From: Nemertoderma westbladi
Lineage: Eukaryota > Xenacoelomorpha > Nemertodermatida > Nemertodermatidae
Direction: 5' to 3'
Assembly: GCA_032718475.1 (NCBI GenBank)
Contig: JAUCBJ010000283.1
Span: forward strand, 1 to 51,880
Length of the DNA stretch: 51,880 nucleotides
Both the position numbers and the translations under genes were made by a program. The notes under the pieces are model-generated. The model was not told the DNA's origin. It saw nothing but the letters and a program-made list of their open reading frames with translations, and did not search any database. Each line of letters opens with the position of its first letter. Positions within the stretch are counted from its first letter, which is position 1. This document shows positions 9,776 to 19,081 of the stretch, piece by piece.

Positions 9776-10415
9776 TAGGTGATTGTTAATTTTTAATTGA
9801 CTACAGTCATTACTAGGTTTATTTCACCGACATCTCCTAGAACAGAGACATCACTTTTCAAAAATTTTAGTGGTTCAAGTGGTTCTAATACATTGATTAT
9901 CAGGTTATTAATGTTTTCAGGGATACTGATTGTAATGCAACATAAACCAAATCAATTAATGAACCAAAGTGAAACTTATAAATTAGTCACATGTCGAGTC
10001 ATATACGCTAAATTTCCCATCGCTTATTCGTTTTTCGCAATTTATTGTCTATAAATGGTCTCCTAACCCCATATTGTTATTATATATTTCTATATTTTTT
10101 TGACTAACGTACCTATGCTGCCGTTGTATGGTAAAACACTGTATCTCGAAAAGTTCGATTTTAATTTTTACATCGATTCTGGGTAATTCGAAACTGCTCT
10201 TTCTCGTGGTGCCATTCGTTTTCTACCATTTAGTATAGTTTACAAGTTAGGAGCATCGCTAAAACACTGTATCTCGCCAAATGACTCGCCAAAACACTGT
10301 ATCTCTACTAGATACAGTGTTTTACCATACAACTGTTAGATACAGTGTTTTTGTATACAGCTGAGTTTTAATTATTCCAAAGATAGTTCTGCACCCAGGT
10401 CACCGGGGTAAACAT

Positions 10416-11769
10416 TAGGGATGTCGCGGAATTCCGTTCCGGCCGGAATTCCGGCGGTTTTTGCCCGATTCCGGTTCCGGCCGGAATTGCCGGAATTGGG
10501 TCAATTCCGGCCGGAATTTTACCGGAATTGCCAGGTTCCTAACTAGTTTGATAGTTGCACATTTTGCACGTTGACACGGAGTGCTTTACAGTTGCACGTT
10601 CATATGTAACATATTTCCAAAAACATTTAACCTGGTAAATCAAACTAAATATACAGTTCACAATAACCATCGTAATTTACATTAACTAATGAAATGCATT
10701 AATAGGCCCGTGCCCCACTGGTCAGAATGTCAAAATGAATGCCTCCTTGCTCCATTGGTAACACAAGTCTTAAGTCATTTAATAAAAAATATAAGATGCG
10801 TCTCACATTTACTGCATATTTATAGCCAAAGTAACAAATCACAAGCCTCTTGTGGGATATAACACATGAGTCATGTGTCAAAAGGTGGAACATGGGACAT
10901 AATCAGTAATCACTTTAGGTCGTAACTTACGATTTACTAGTGGAGACGCTCCCATTGAAACCAATGTGTTCCATAATTTATTCTGACTAAGACTACATAA
11001 AGACTACTTAAATAGTGGTTTTCCCAACTTGCTTATTACAATTTGCTTATAAAATGGCGTTTTTAGATTGATCTTAAACTATTTTACATTGATTTTATAT
11101 TATTTTACTTTGAATTAATTATTAAATAATATGATAATATTATGATTGGTATTATCTCGTCCAACGTAACATTAGGATGACCACTAAAGCTTTGCAGCTT
11201 ATTTCCATTGGGGTCCATTATGTTACTTGGTTACAAATACAGTATTACACAATTACAATTACTACTCTAACCTAAAACTAATATAAAACGTTATTACAAT
11301 ACGTACAGGTCCTGCGAGTGGTCGTTAGTTCAGTCCTGCGCCGTAGGTGCTGCATAATATAGTAGTTTAATTTCTATTTACACCAAAGCTATTTCTATTA
11401 TTTAGTCCCAGCATTAATTAAACTGTAACATGTACTATTGCCCTTGTTTATTGTTTTGGTTCGAATAACATGTCTCTGTAACATGCTCCTTTCCCTTAAA
11501 GATACCAGGATATTGCACCAAAGGACCTAATGATGCGAAACCATAGGTTTTTGTTTAACGTAGGTTTTTAGGAGTCTAAATGCTAATAACCTAACTTTTG
11601 GCCATAGTTATAGATTTTAGAATTTTATTTTAGATTGTAAAGTTTCATGGGTCATTTAGTGTATTTCACTAATTATAGAAAATTCCGGTTCCGGCCGGAA
11701 TATTCCGGCATGTTGAATTCCGGTTCCGGTTCCGGCCGGAATCAAAATATCGATTCCGGGACATCCCTA
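10416..11769. mobile_element. Non-autonomous hAT-like transposon (8-bp TSD GTAAACAT)
   Basis: Terminal inverted repeats are TAGGGATGTCGCGGAAT and, at the other end, TAGGGATGTCCCGGAAT on the complement. GTAAACAT is duplicated at 10408-10415 and 11770-11777. The right arm holds the unoccupied site with one GTAAACAT copy (32417-32424), so the boundaries are exact. Subterminal TTCCGGCCGGAAT palindromes repeat at both ends. An 8-bp duplication with TAGGG-type ends is characteristic of hAT elements. No transposase ORF is present. The insertion is absent from the right arm, so it postdates the inverted duplication or its allelic split. Confidence 0.9.
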
Positions 11770-11788
11770 GTAAACATCATAGAGTAGT

Positions 11789-12145
11789 CAAAGCAGGTGG
11801 TGGATCTTTAGGGTGATCAAAATTAAACAGTTATTGCCAATATTTCAACCCAACATGTATTTCAATACAAATAACAGGCCTTCAACAGGGCATAGCTCGT
11901 ACATACAACTAACTATTGAAAACACTAAACACTACTTCCTATCAGCACTACTTAAACTATCCTTTATTTTATAATAGCTTCAGTAGTGCTGATAGGAAGT
12001 AGTGTTTAGTGTTTTCAGTAGTTAGTTGTATGTACGAGCTATGCCCTGTTGAAGGCCTGTTATTTATATTTAAATACATGTTGGGTTGAAATATTGGAAA
12101 TAACTGTTCATTTTTGATCACCCTAAAGATCCACCACCTGCTTTG
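11789..12145. repeat. Snap-back hairpin (about 165-bp arms), left-arm copy
   Basis: CAAAGCAGGTGGTGGATC at the start is the reverse complement of the end. The arms stay nearly perfect inward to a short AT-rich centre near 11957-11982 (ACTATCCTTTATTTTATAAT). It sits inside the 10118-12916 element, either as its core or as a nested foldback MITE. The counterpart is 32049-32405. Transcribed, it would form a long double-stranded RNA. Confidence 0.88.
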
Positions 12146-13080
12146 GAAAAAGGGGAATCAACAATCAAAGATTACGTAACCTATTGGACAAACCTGATCG
12201 TGTTATTCCACAACACAAACTCAAATTCTGGAACAACTTAGCTGAACCTTGAACTTACTACTTGATAATACAAACTAACCTATAGATAGACCATAAAATA
12301 CTATATTTTCTCTTATGATTTTAGGATGTTTAAAAATACTTTGAAGCTTCACATTAGTTTCTAAGTAGAACATACCCAACCAACTTTGTATATTTTGACA
12401 ATATTATTTTAACAAATTGTATTATTTTGACAATATTCTATGCATTTATTCTGATTTTCATTTCCTTGTAGAATAAATAATAATATTTCATATTTCACCT
12501 TATACATTCAATTTATGAATTTCACGAAAAATTAAAAAACGGATGTGTTAAATAGAATGAGGAGATAGGAAAGGCACGTAAAATAAACCTTAAATAATTT
12601 CAAATAGCTGTATTTGAAAACACTGTATGTGTACCAGCTTGTAAAATAACGTATCAAAAACACTGTATCTGAAATTTCAAAGATAAAGGTGTATGTCAAA
12701 ACACTGTATGTATTTTCTAACATCAAATGTTTAAGGCTATGACAATTAATTAATTAAAAAAAAATAACCAAAAAAATTCCCCGGTTTTCCTCTTCCCTGT
12801 GATATAAAAATCACCTGATTTGACTTATCAGATCATTACAATTTGGATTGAAAGTCTGTTCAATTTTACATGAAACGCTTATTTTCGATATATAGTGTTT
12901 TACCATACAACGGCAGTATGGTTAACTATGTATATATCATAAAATTTAAATGATGGATTATTTCACTGTTAGGTAGCAATTTATAGTACAGCGTAAAAAC
13001 TTTCTAAAATCCGACGTATTTTGACTTAATTGTAGTAATGTAATATGCCTATTCCCATTAGTACATGTTAGTTCATGGGT

Positions 13081-13163
13081 GACTCTATTGGCGCAGTGGT
13101 CGGATGGGTTAAGGCGATGGTTACATTGTGGGTAGGTTACGGGTTCGAATCCCAGTCGGGACT
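13081..13163 (+). pseudogene. tRNA-like sequence with pol III A and B boxes, left arm
   Basis: TGGCGCAGTGGT at 13089-13100 matches the internal A box and GGTTCGAATCC at 13142-13152 matches the B box, about 53 bp apart as in tRNA genes. The D-arm region (GGGTTAAGGCG) resembles type-II tRNAs such as Leu or Ser. The acceptor and T stems do not pair well, so it is more likely a tRNA pseudogene or a tRNA-derived SINE head than a working tRNA. The copy in the right arm is 31036-31114. Confidence 0.5.
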
Positions 13164-13339
13164 TTGAATTTCTGGGCTATTAATTTTCGATTTGATTAAA
13201 ACAGATAGGCCAATGAGGTGCGTACAACACGTGGAATGATGAGTTGGGCCAATCATAGGGCATCGAACATCTTATTGCTCCAATGTGAGGCCATGGAATG
13301 TCCTGCAATGTTCTAGTGGATTCTATGTCCCAGATTTGC

Positions 13340-13347
13340 TATATAAG
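13340..13347 (+). promoter_or_regulatory. TATA box, left arm
   Basis: TATATAAG followed about 30 bp later by TTATCACAACTA, a plausible initiator. The same arrangement is kept in the right arm (30848-30855, minus). What it drives is unclear. A consensus donor and acceptor pair lies 0.34-0.5 kb downstream, which suggests the 5' end of a spliced transcript, or an element-borne promoter. Confidence 0.4.
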
Positions 13348-13685
13348 GGCCGGTTTGCCTTCGGTTATCACAACTAACTAGTCTAATCTTAGCTTACACA
13401 CAATAACCCCTTACTTGTATCTCTTTGCTTAGTTTAGTTATTATTTATAAAGTGAAGTGATAAGTTTTGTTAATTACTTAAATATACTGTCACTCTTGAA
13501 CATGTATATTTCAAACATTCCACCTTTCGGACTGCCAAACATTTGGGGAATGGCTGTCAAAACCGTTAGGCCGTCAGCAACGCAGGGAAAGATGTCCACG
13601 ACACACTAAGCACCCTCTTTAGATTCGCCCGCGTGCCCATTCGAAATGCTCCACCCTTGCCATACAGCGCCCACTTCAGAGGAAG

Positions 13686-13838
13686 GTAAGACTTTGTTTG
13701 ACCCCCTTGCCCGCCGTAAGACCTATAGATCAGGGTAAGCGTGACGCCGTCCTGGGACGCCGTAAAATTTAGGATCAATTATTTCAGATTTTGTCAGGTC
13801 AAGTACCAAATCCCTGGATTGACCTGTATTCCCTACAG
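13686..13838 (+). other. Candidate 153-bp intron downstream of the TATA box
   Basis: Donor GGAAG|GTAAGA and acceptor CTGTATTCCCTACAG|G both match splice consensus closely. They are preserved in the right arm at the same 153-bp spacing (30357-30509, minus). No clear protein is encoded by the flanking sequence, so a non-coding or UTR-only transcript is possible. Prediction only. Confidence 0.3.
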
Positions 13839-13995
13839 GTGTGAACTATTGCTGTTCGTCAGTACGGGCTAGTATACTTTAGGTGCGGATAGCACATGTT
13901 CTATAATTTGGTGATTTGCAATACTGACAGTTCGGTACCGGTTCACTTTGTAGTTTATACATTTGCACCCCCCCCCCCCCCCCCCCACCCCACTA

Positions 13996-14309
13996 TTTGA
14001 GCCCGAAATATTTGATCAGGCAAGGAGCATTTCTGCTATCGGCACATGCTTGGCCTAGGGCTTACTAATATCCTACCGCGCCTTGCCACGTACTGATAGG
14101 TATTTACTGCTAACCACCGCAGTAACAAAGTTCTAAAATCAAATTAGTATACCAGATCAGCTAACGTATGGTAGCAATTAACACCTATTCTCTTATCTTA
14201 CAACCAGAATCTGGTATTAGTGCCGATCACGGGTGTAGTTACTAACACCGTAATTGCCCGTATATAAACCATATAAATCACACCGCGGCAAGTTTACGGT
14301 ATTTAGGTC
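13996..14309. repeat. 314-bp direct repeat flanking the LINE, upstream copy (left arm)
   Basis: Runs from TTTGAGCCCG to ATTTAGGTC and matches 18052-18365 at the same length; I see two substitutions. The identity begins exactly at the LINE's 3' AGT-repeat tail and ends exactly at its 5' end, the geometry of a target-site duplication. A 19-C run (13968-13986) lies just upstream. Confidence 0.92.
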
Positions 14310-17300
14310 AGGTATTCTAGGTCATTGATCAAGAAAACTTGCCACCTCCACGCAGCATAAATGAGGTGCCACCTGTAGCTGCATAGACCCTCTTACTAGG
14401 GCAAATCTGGTCCTGTAACTAGGACACCCTTCGTTCTGGGATAAGGACGCCCTTGGTCCTGGATTAAGGACCCATATACTTGGCTGCAGGGGTATATGGC
14501 CTGACCAGGCAGATATGGTGATCTACCAATGGCTGATCAGGGGTAGAGTGTTCTCATGTCCACTCTGAGAGCACTTCACTGCGACCTGCACCTGGCAGCA
14601 AGGGTACAGGGCATGACCCAGCAGATGAGCTGCAACAGCCAATGGTGAGTCATGTGCGCCAGAGTAGATATGGGTGATGGGCCTCATATCTGACTCCATT
14701 GCGACACCCACCCTGTGGAATGGCAAACCAGGGTGTGGTATTTGCCCTGAGAGCTGACTCGGCAAAAAAGCACCCCCCAACCCCCACTATGGATTACATT
14801 AGCAATGCGGAGGTCCGGCCACTAGAGGCCAGTGGAATTACCGGACACAATCGGCCTCACAGGCGTCAGTTAACTCCTGACCGGCTGCCTGTCTCACCCC
14901 CTACTGGAGAGAGAGCAGCCAACAATTCTTTGAGTCCCTTTTCTGATGACCTTTCTGGCCCAAACCCTGGGTCACCAGGAAGGCCAGATTGTGATGGGGA
15001 GAGGGATTCTGGAGTTGGAGGCTACTCTCATGTTCCACCCCGACCAACAAAGCCATTGGTGAATCTGAGGCAAGTCACAAGACTAGCCTCAGTAAACACC
15101 CTAACACTCGGGTCCCCAATGCGACAAGGTGAGCTGACTGCCTTGGCAGATAAGCTTTCTCTTAGCGCAGTGGGTGTTCAAAAGCACCGAATGCAGACTG
15201 GACAGACTGATGAGGTTCTGATTAAGGACATGGGGGGCGGTTGGCGACTCGCCCTCGCGTCAGCAGATGATAGTGGCAATGGTGGAATTGGTCTATTGAT
15301 GAATCCAACTGCACATGCAGCATTGGACAAAATAGACCAAATCTCTAACCGCATCATCCGTTGCCACTTCTCATGTTCTGGAAGACTGGCTAAGAAGTTT
15401 CCTAAGGTGGTTCTGATTGTGTACTACTATCCAACTAGTGTTGCCCCTGTAGAGGAGGTGGAAAATTTCTACCACAATCTACAAGCAGCTACTGATGGAG
15501 TGGATCAGCATGCATTCTTAACATTCCTGGGAGACTTTAATGCAAGTCTGCATCAATCACCTATATCACCCTGGGTCTATAGCAATAGTGTTAACCGAAA
15601 TTCTGTCCATCTTCAGGATTTTATCTCTGGAAATGGATTGTTTTCGGCTGGAACCCAGTTCAAGATGCGAACTGGAAAGCTATGGACTCATAGTGGACCC
15701 AGTGGTCACAAGTCCCAGATAGACCATATTCTGTTTCGTAGGAAATACAGGAGCTCTATACAAGACTGTAATGGATTTACACTTCGACCCTTCTCCAGTG
15801 ATCACCGCCTTATTGTGGCCAAGGTAAGACTTAGTCTGCGTGCTAGCAGAACAACGAAATCTGCCTTGCCGCGGCATGACTGGTCCTCTCTGTTGCAACA
15901 GCCAAGTGTGAGATCCAGCTTCACACTACAGCTGAGCAACAGGTATGAGGCTCTTGCCTCTGAGGCGGCAGATCACTGTGAGGGCTATACTGCCTTTACA
16001 GAAGCAGTTAAGTTAGCAGCTGCAGAAACAGTTCCTGTATACCCTCGAAACAGGAAAAGGGCCCCCTGGACTGACAACAAAATTCAGAAGTGCCGAAATG
16101 ACCTTCATAAGGCGCAGAAAGGGTCCCGACTCAAACAGACTACAGCGGCCAAGGATGCAGTTAAGGCTGCATCTAGGTCCCTGAACAGGCAGTACTCTGC
16201 TAATCTACAGGAGCTAATAAACCAACAGGTTGATGCCATCAATGGTGCTGATGCATCCCAGGCATGGAAATCGATCAATCTGCTTACTGGGCGGAAAAGC
16301 CAACCAACCGCCAAGGTTAAGGCTGAATCACCAGCCGATCGCCTCAATGGTTGGAAAGCCCACTTTGAAAAGCTCCTCAATAATGACAGGGTATTGCCTG
16401 ATAACTTTATAGAAGTTAAAGTGTCTGAGTTTGTACTCCCAGATATTCCCATTGGCGATATCTCCTTTGCAGAAGTGAAGGCTGCTGCAAAGAGCATTAA
16501 GACCAATCGTGCCAGTGGAGTAGATGGTGTTCCCCCCGAGGTCTTTAAAATACCTGAGTGTTTAAAGCTCATCTATCCCATCATAGTAGACATGTACCGA
16601 ACATCAAGAGTCCCACAAGAAATGAAAACAAATAAGTTGGTGCCAGTTCCCAAGAAGGGCAACCTAACACTCTATGGTTCTTTTCGGGGAATCTCATTGA
16701 TCTCGATTGCTGCAAAGCTATACAATAGGATTCTATTAAATCGCATCAGGGATCCCATTGAGAGACTGCTCCGTGGAAATCAGAATGGGTTCCGTAAAGG
16801 TCGTGGGACCATGGAGCCCATTTTGGCACAATTGAAAGGATAATTGAAGAGTTATCAAAAAAGAAAGACAGGCATCTGGCTGTTATCTTTGTTGACTTCT
16901 TCAAGGCCTTTGATTCAGTCTCTCGCTCACGTATGTTCAGCATACTTTCATTATATGGGATTCCTGATGAAATTATTGCAGCAATCAGATCAGTATACGA
17001 TGGTTCGACAACATTTGTGTCTACTGTTGACGGTGACACAGAACCATTTGAAGTGTTATGGGGCGTCGTCCAAGGAGACACACTTGCACCATTCTTGTTC
17101 ATTATTGTGGTTGACTATGTTCTACGCATGTCCTTAGATCATTATAATGATGATGGGGTGATGATAACTCCACCTACTGGCTCCAGAAGTCGAGCAAATC
17201 CTGCCAAGTACCTAACTGATCTAGACTTTGCTGATGACTTAGGAGTACTCTCAGAATCATTAGAGGGAGCCCAACGGCTCCTCAGCTCATTAGAACATGC

Positions 17301-18051
17301 TGCTTCTAGTGTTGGTCTTTTTATTAACTCCAGAAAGACCAAAATTCTGACAGTTAACTTTGAAAGTCCTCAGCAAGTCTCTGATCGGATGAGCATAAGC
17401 TCAAAGGATGGTATGCTTGAGCATGTGGACGACTTCTGTTACCTGGGATCATGGATCCGGAAGTCAGGTGAGGACCTTCGAATACGTAAGGGAAAGGCAT
17501 GGGCAGCCCTGAATAGGCTTTCCAGGATTTGGAAGTCACCGAGAATTAATCGGAAACTTAAGGTCCGATTATTTAGAGCAGCAGTAGTTCCAGTACTCCT
17601 CTACGGGAGTCCATGCTGGGATCTAACTGCTGAGGACACCAAATCTCTGGATGGCACATTCACAAGAATGCTACGCCGGATTCATTGTGTCAAGTACAAT
17701 ACACACATCTCCAACCAGACACTATATAACATTGGAGGTGTCTCATTGGTTCCCCCAAGCTTGACACTAGAACAAAATCGCCTCCGCTTTGCAGGACATT
17801 GCTTTCGCCGTGAGGACCAGCCAGTGCATAATCTTGTACTTTGGCAGCCTCATGGAGTGAATAAGCATGGTGGATAGCCCATGACTTTTTTGAGACGCAT
17901 CTTAAAGGACACTGGCCTTAAAGATGCGGATGATCTAGCAAATGTCATGGGTGATAGGGAGTTGTGGCGGTGCAATTTTGTTGACAAGCCGGCACAGCAT
18001 TCTTAAAAATGCAGCTGCAATGCAGCATGCCGATCCTAGTAGTAGTAGTAG
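14310..18051 (+). mobile_element. Non-LTR retrotransposon (EN-RT LINE), left-arm copy
   Basis: 3742 bp from AGGTATTCTAGG to a 3' tail of (AGT)5, bounded by 314-bp direct repeats. It encodes an apurinic-type endonuclease followed by reverse transcriptase in one original ORF, with a 5' UTR of about 410 bp. The RT C-terminal region and microsatellite-like tail fit the broad RTE/CR1-like group; I cannot assign a clade without a tree. The matching copy is at 23435-29889. Both copies are inactivated by different mutations. Confidence 0.9.
14720..18006 (+). pseudogene. LINE endonuclease/reverse transcriptase, frameshifted (left arm)
   Basis: The start is the ATG at 14720 (GGAATGG context); a TTG 21 bp upstream is unlikely. 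After a Ser/Pro-rich leader of about 115 residues comes an exonuclease-endonuclease-phosphatase domain with VNTLTL, FLGDFNA, SQIDHILF and SSDHRLI. The usual catalytic Glu of the LQExR box reads VQKHR, with Lys. RT motifs follow: FRGISL, NGFRKGRG, VDFFKAFDSV, QGDTLAPFLF, FADD, LYGSPCW. An indel near 16827 (GGCACAATTG here, GGCACTTAG in the right arm) breaks the frame, and RT continues in another frame to a premature TAG at 17875. The right arm has CAG there and reads on to a natural stop equivalent to 18006. Confidence 0.88.
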
Positions 18052-18365
18052 TTTGAGCCCGAAATATTTGATCAGGCAAGGAGCATTTCTGCTATCGGCA
18101 CATGCTTGGCCTAGGGCTTACTAATATCCTACCGCGCCTTGCCACGTACTGATAGGTATTTACTGCTAACCACCGCAGTAACAAAGTTCTAGAATCAAAT
18201 TAGTATACCAGATCAGCTAACGTATGGTAGCAATTAACACCTATTCTCTTATCTTACAACCAGAATCTGGTATTACTGCCGATCACGGGTGTAGTTACTA
18301 ACACCGTAATTGCCCGTATATAAACCATATAAATCACACCGCGGCAAGTTTACGGTATTTAGGTC
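18052..18365. repeat. 314-bp direct repeat flanking the LINE, downstream copy (left arm)
   Basis: Second copy of the 13996-14309 sequence, directly after the LINE's AGT tail. Differences noted: CTAGAATC for CTAAAATC, and ATTACTGCC for ATTAGTGCC. Confidence 0.92.
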
Positions 18366-18688
18366 CATTAGCGATAGTTAGGATTCGCTGCGCGGGGATT
18401 GTTTCCTCGTGAATTTGGTCTGTCACCGTAGACCGTACATCTGCCTTACCGGTTAGAGGCCGGGTATTCTGTTTTGTCTTGTTCGCCCGGGCATTTGACT
18501 CGCCCACGTATTAGAATAGACATCAGGCTCCGTTCCTCGCCAGTAGTACAGTAGTTTGCGTACTTAGTATCTGTTTATTTAGACACCCTGGACTGGGATT
18601 TATTGTCAGATACTGTACGAGCCCATATACACTACTAGATCTTACAGTAAGATACATCGTTACTAGGATCCGGTAGGCTGTATACTAC
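18366..18688. other. Innermost arm sequence, no gene seen
   Basis: Unique arm sequence between the LINE's downstream repeat and the central Penelope element, mirrored at 22804-23120. The arms agree up to GGCTGTATACTAC and then diverge abruptly on both sides. Confidence 0.6.
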
Positions 18689-18823
18689 TGGACTTTTCAG
18701 TAGGGAATATTTTATAGTTTAGTATTTGTAGATTAGTAAATTGTAAAGTAGACACTGCCGGAGAGTATCTAAAAGTAGGGAATACTATATAAACATAAGA
18801 GTTTAAACGGAGCAATGGATGGG

Positions 18824-18893
18824 TGGTGTATAGAAAAAACTCAGTTTCTTGCTATATTTCGATCTCCTTACGGATGACCGTCTTCAGGCTGTA
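18824..18893 (-). ncRNA. Hammerhead-like structured motif near the 3' end of the Penelope-like element
   Basis: On the minus strand CTGAAGA (18887-18881) fits the hammerhead core CUGANGA. A hairpin follows, with GGUC and UCC pairing to GGA and GAUC around a GUAA loop, then GAAA (18860-18857). After it, TATAG and CTATA can pair around an 18-nt loop. Hammerhead ribozymes are known from Penelope-like elements. Here the stem-I partner is not evident and the position-15.1/16.1 pair would be A-C, so the ribozyme may be inactive or my fold may be wrong. Confidence 0.4.
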
Positions 18894-19081
18894 ATTTAAT
18901 AACCGGTACGTTGGCCTATCAGAAATTATAAATTGCACAAATTTGAAAATCCCGCTAAAGGTCAAATTGAAAACATTACATGGAGTTAATAGTCTACTGT
19001 AGAATTAATGAGCGAAGACGATATGTATGAAAGGATAAATGTATAATTAAATTAAGTATAATTATGTAGTAGTTTTGTAGT

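Larger units (their letters stand above)
10118..12916. mobile_element. TIR element with AAAACACTGTAT subterminal repeats, left-arm copy (hosts a hAT insertion)
   Basis: The left end is CTGCCGTTGTATGGTAAAAC and the right end is its inverted match, differing at only a few positions over about 32 bp. TATG flanks both sides (10114-10117 and 12917-12920), a probable 4-bp target duplication. The word AAAACACTGTAT or its complement recurs at least eight times, both near the ends and inside (about 10130-10350 and 12610-12720). The interior contains a 357-bp snap-back hairpin. There is no transposase ORF. About 1.44 kb remains after subtracting the nested hAT-like element. The right-arm copy (31279-32743) shares both ends. 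Superfamily uncertain. Confidence 0.75.
6595..18688 (+). repeat. Left arm of giant inverted repeat
   Basis: From CATGCCACACGCGG at 6595 to GGCTGTATACTAC ending at 18688, this segment matches the reverse complement of 22804-49619 once arm-specific insertions are set aside. Corresponding pairs include the hairpin MITE, zinc-finger gene, TIR element, tRNA-like sequence, TATA/intron region and LINE with its 314-bp flanking repeats. Removing the hAT insertion leaves about 10.7 kb, against about 11.5 kb for the right arm without its insertions. The difference is close to nine 84-bp zinc-finger units. Confidence 0.93.

Noticed and set aside
9797-10054. 85-codon ORF conserved in both arms (mirror 32807-33064)
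   Set aside because: Starts with TTG, overlaps the polyadenylation region, and its conservation is explained by the recent duplication of the whole arm.
12532-12726. 64-codon ORF identical in both arms (mirror 31468-31662)
   Set aside because: It is built on the AAAACACTGTAT repeats of a TIR element; identity reflects the arm duplication.
13566-13778. 70-codon minus-strand ORF (mirror 30417-30629)
   Set aside because: It spans the candidate splice donor on the other strand and shows replacement changes between arms without sign of constraint.
14523-14780. Minus-strand ORF over the LINE 5' UTR (mirror 29419-29676)
   Set aside because: Antisense shadow of the LINE leader; no domain.
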